Shown here piece after piece: positions 61,663-64,000 of a DNA stretch of 64,000 bases. Under the pieces are notes generated by a model. It ran no database searches, had not been told where the DNA came from, and worked only from the letters and a program-made list of their open reading frames with translations. This DNA comes from Paracoccus aestuariivivens (GTDB lineage Bacteria; Pseudomonadota; Alphaproteobacteria; Rhodobacterales; Rhodobacteraceae). Both the position numbers and the translations under genes were made by a program. Numbering within the stretch: the stretch's first letter is position 1; each line of letters starts with the position of its first letter. The stretch covers positions 124,001-188,000 of the forward strand of contig NZ_WMIE01000005.1 of NCBI RefSeq assembly GCF_009711225.1. Direction: 5' to 3'.

Positions 61663-62934
61663 ATGAGCGAAGAACGTCTTAACCTGTCCGATCTCAAGGC
61701 GAAGAGCCCGGCTGACCTGTTGTCAATGGCCGAAGAATGGGAGATCGAGAACGCCTCGACCATGCGTAAGGGCGAGATGATGTTCTCGATCCTTAAGGAG
61801 CATGCGGAAGAGGGATTCGAAATTGGCGGCGACGGAGTCCTAGAGGTCGTTCAGGACGGCTTCGGCTTCCTTCGCTCGACCGAGGCGAACTATTTGCCTG
61901 GCCCTGATGATATCTATGTCAGCCCAGAAATGATCCGGCAGCATGCGCTGCGCACCGGTGACACCGTCGAGGGCGTTATCCGCGCACCGGGTGAGAATGA
62001 GCGCTATTTCGCTTTAACCAAAGTCGAGAAGATCAACTTCGAAGACCCTGAGAAGGCTCGGCACAAGGTCGCATTCGACAACCTGACACCGCTGTATCCG
62101 AACGACCGTCTGAAGATGGAGATCGAGGATCCGACGATCAAAGATCGCTCGGCGCGGATCATCGATCTTGTCGCACCGATCGGGAAGGGGCAGCGATCGC
62201 TGATCGTGGCCCCGCCGCGGACCGGTAAAACCGTTCTGCTGCAGAATATCGCGCATTCGATCGCGAAGAATCATCCGGAATGCTATCTTATCGTCTTGCT
62301 GATCGATGAGCGTCCCGAAGAGGTGACGGATATGCAGCGCTCGGTAAAGGGTGAGGTAGTTTCCTCGACTTTCGATGAGCCGGCCAGCCGTCACGTTGCG
62401 GTTTCCGAGATGGTGATCGAGAAAGCTAAGCGACTTGTCGAGCATAAACGAGATGTTGTGATTCTTTTGGACTCAATCACAAGACTTGGTAGGGCTTTCA
62501 ACACCGTTGTTCCTAGCTCGGGTAAAGTTTTGACGGGTGGTGTAGACGCGAATGCATTGCAGCGTCCGAAACGCTTCTTTGGCGCTGCGCGGAATATCGA
62601 GGAAGGTGGCTCGCTTACCATCATTGCGACCGCGTTGATCGACACTGGTTCGAGGATGGATGAGGTAATCTTCGAGGAGTTCAAAGGCACCGGTAACAGC
62701 GAGATTGTTCTTGACCGGAAGGTTGCAGATAAACGTGTCTTCCCTGCTATGGATATTCTCAAGTCCGGTACTCGGAAAGAAGAGTTGCTGGTTGATTCGA
62801 AAGATCTGCAGAAGACTTATCTGCTTCGCCGAATCCTAAATCCCATGGGAACCACTGATGCGGTGGAATTCCTGATCTCGAAACTAAAGCAGACGAAAAC
62901 CAACGGCGAGTTCTTCGATTCGATGAACGCCTGA
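61663..62934 (+). CDS. rho: Transcription termination factor Rho
   Basis: A 423-residue hexameric RNA helicase. The N-terminal domain [15 protein letters not shown] (about 6-20) precedes the RNA-binding OSB fold (D-G-F-G-F-L-R-S, about 66-73). Walker A is [12 protein letters not shown] (about 184-195), Walker [11 protein letters not shown] (about 267-276), and the secondary-site [19 protein letters not shown] follows. The start at 61663 is by alignment. mnmE begins 16 bases after the stop. Confidence 0.97.
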   Translation: MSEERLNLSDLKAKSPADLLSMAEEWEIENASTMRKGEMMFSILKEHAEEGFEIGGDGVLEVVQDGFGFLRSTEANYLPGPDDIYVSPEMIRQHALRTGDTVEGVIRAPGENERYFALTKVEKINFEDPEKARHKVAFDNLTPLYPNDRLKMEIEDPTIKDRSARIIDLVAPIGKGQRSLIVAPPRTGKTVLLQNIAHSIAKNHPECYLIVLLIDERPEEVTDMQRSVKGEVVSSTFDEPASRHVAVSEMVIEKAKRLVEHKRDVVILLDSITRLGRAFNTVVPSSGKVLTGGVDANALQRPKRFFGAARNIEEGGSLTIIATALIDTGSRMDEVIFEEFKGTGNSEIVLDRKVADKRVFPAMDILKSGTRKEELLVDSKDLQKTYLLRRILNPMGTTDAVEFLISKLKQTKTNGEFFDSMNA

Positions 62935-62950
62935 TGGTTCGGAGGATCTA

Positions 62951-64000
62951 TTGGATACGATCTTTGCCGAGGCAACTCCGCCCGGTCGCGGAGGCGTTTC
63001 CGTCGTCCGTGTAAGCGGACCAGATTCTCGTGCCTATCTTGAGTCACTGGCAGGACCTATTCCGGAAGCGCGCAGATCATATCTGCGCGCTTTGCGTGAT
63101 GGCGACGACTTGATCGATCGGTCACTGGTTATCCGATTTGACTCTGGAAAGAGTTTTACGGGTGAAGATGTGGCCGAGTTCCATCTTCACGGCGCGCCGG
63201 TCATTGCGAATCGCTTGAGTGCAGCACTTTTGTCATTTGGAGCCAGACGTGCAGAAGCCGGAGAGTTTACCCGCCGTGCCTTTGTAAACGGAGTGATGGA
63301 TCTATCCGAGGCAGAGGGACTCGCGGATCTTCTTGCGGCAGAGACGGAAGCCCAACGAAAACTGGCTGTGAAACTGACGGACGGGGAACTTGGTGGACGG
63401 GCCGATGCGCTGCGAAGCAAGTTGATCCGAGCTGGAGCACTGATCGAGGCAAGTATCGATTTTGCCGACGAAGAAGTGCCGGAAGATGTTCCCGCCGAAG
63501 TTTTCGCTTTGGTTGCTGACGTTAGGACCGAAGTTGTCTCGATGCTGTCGAGTTACCCAGCCACTGAAAGATTGCGACAAGGCTATGAAGTCGCAATCAT
63601 CGGTCCGCCTAATGCGGGCAAATCAACGCTGATCAATCGCATCGCTCAACGTGAGTTGGCGCTTGTATCCGACATAGCTGGTACGACGCGCGATGTGATT
63701 GAGCTTCATACAGACCTGCGCGGTCTACCTGTCACTTTCCTTGACACAGCTGGCTTGCGCGAAAGCGTTGATGTTATTGAGGCTATGGGAATTGCGCGGG
63801 CAACAGAGCGCGCAACGAACGCGGATTTGAGGATCAAGCTTTATGTTGATGGCGAGGATTGCACATCTGAACCTGAACAGTTGCTTGTTCGGTCAAAAGC
63901 GGACGTCGTGTCTGGCGATGGGCTAGAAATTTCAGCTGCGACTGGCGAAGGTGTCGCGGAACTGCTCGATATTGTCTATAATAAGCTAAGGGAAAGGGCA
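62951..64000 (+). CDS. mnmE: tRNA modification GTPase MnmE (3' end missing)
   Basis: The first 350 codons; the frame is open to the window edge. It starts at TTG (62951) with GGAGGAT five to eleven bases upstream; the protein opens DTIFAEATPPGRGGVSVVRVSGP. The formyl-THF-binding N-domain covers about 1-120 (R-A-G-E-F-T-R-R-A-F-V-N-G). The G domain has G-P-P-N-A-G-K-S-T (about 219-227), A-G-T-T-R-D-V-I and D-T-A-G-L-R. With MnmG it makes the xm5U34 modification of tRNAs. A TTG start is unusual but the only one fitting both ribosome site and homology. Confidence 0.95.
   Translation, partial: MDTIFAEATPPGRGGVSVVRVSGPDSRAYLESLAGPIPEARRSYLRALRDGDDLIDRSLVIRFDSGKSFTGEDVAEFHLHGAPVIANRLSAALLSFGARRAEAGEFTRRAFVNGVMDLSEAEGLADLLAAETEAQRKLAVKLTDGELGGRADALRSKLIRAGALIEASIDFADEEVPEDVPAEVFALVADVRTEVVSMLSSYPATERLRQGYEVAIIGPPNAGKSTLINRIAQRELALVSDIAGTTRDVIELHTDLRGLPVTFLDTAGLRESVDVIEAMGIARATERATNADLRIKLYVDGEDCTSEPEQLLVRSKADVVSGDGLEISAATGEGVAELLDIVYNKLRERA

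Noticed and set aside
1..64000. CRISPR array, insertion sequence or rRNA operon
   Set aside because: No regularly spaced direct repeats, transposase-like protein or rRNA-like stretch was found on reading the window.

Overview
The window reads as chromosomal DNA of a Rhodobacterales/Paracoccaceae alphaproteobacterium, probably Paracoccus or a close relative. The evidence is high G+C coding DNA, a divergent regB/regA pair followed by hvrA, a sqdBDC sulfolipid operon of the Rhodobacter type, a complete general stress response locus (phyR-nepR-ecfG-kinase), a TsaE-AmgK fusion beside murU, addBA and trxA, and hemJ-rho-mnmE at the right end. This rests on recognising protein families by eye; no database search was run.

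Layout. 1-4.7 kb: the end of a flavoprotein gene, then two MFS transporters, a GT4 glycosyltransferase and a GT29 (sialyltransferase-type) protein. 4.7-10 kb: asd with a strong terminator, then a PAS-domain protein and regB transcribed leftward, and regA and hvrA transcribed rightward (redox control). 10-18 kb: HD hydrolase, secB, fxsA, a TimA-like gene, smr, a beta-barrel protein, hslVU and a capsule-enzyme-like orphan. 18-30 kb: trxA-addA-addB-murU-tsaE/amgK and dapB leftward (repair, cell-wall recycling, t6A), then rbfA, a phosphodiester glycosidase gene and truB rightward. 30-36 kb: a seven-gene leftward operon sqdB-sqdD-sqdC-msrC-gfa-lysE-rluA, faced by an Rrf2 regulator. 36-43.5 kb: aroE-coaE-dnaQ-yihY and the stress response locus.

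43.5-60.5 kb holds a complete selenocysteine pathway: tRNA-Sec (UCA anticodon), selA and selB. They sit with a Sec-containing respiratory formate dehydrogenase (fdoG with an in-frame UGA at codon 200, then fdoH, fdoI, fdhE). A glycine betaine monooxygenase pair (gbcA, gbcB) lies alongside. Its demethylation product, formaldehyde, is normally oxidised to formate, the dehydrogenase substrate. Two rightward genes of accessory character (an SGNH esterase-like protein and a LamG-like protein) separate the tRNA-Sec gene from selB.

The 582-base gap at 60,513-61,094 has the hallmarks of the chromosomal replication origin. It contains two perfect DnaA boxes and several near-perfect ones, a 60-base block with only 10 G/C bases, and ten GANTC (CcrM-type) sites within 377 bases. 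The neighbours on both sides are transcribed away from it, and hemJ-rho-mnmE follow. The origin and the selenoprotein locus with its two-gene insert are the most notable parts of the window. No CRISPR array, insertion sequence, integrase or rRNA was seen.
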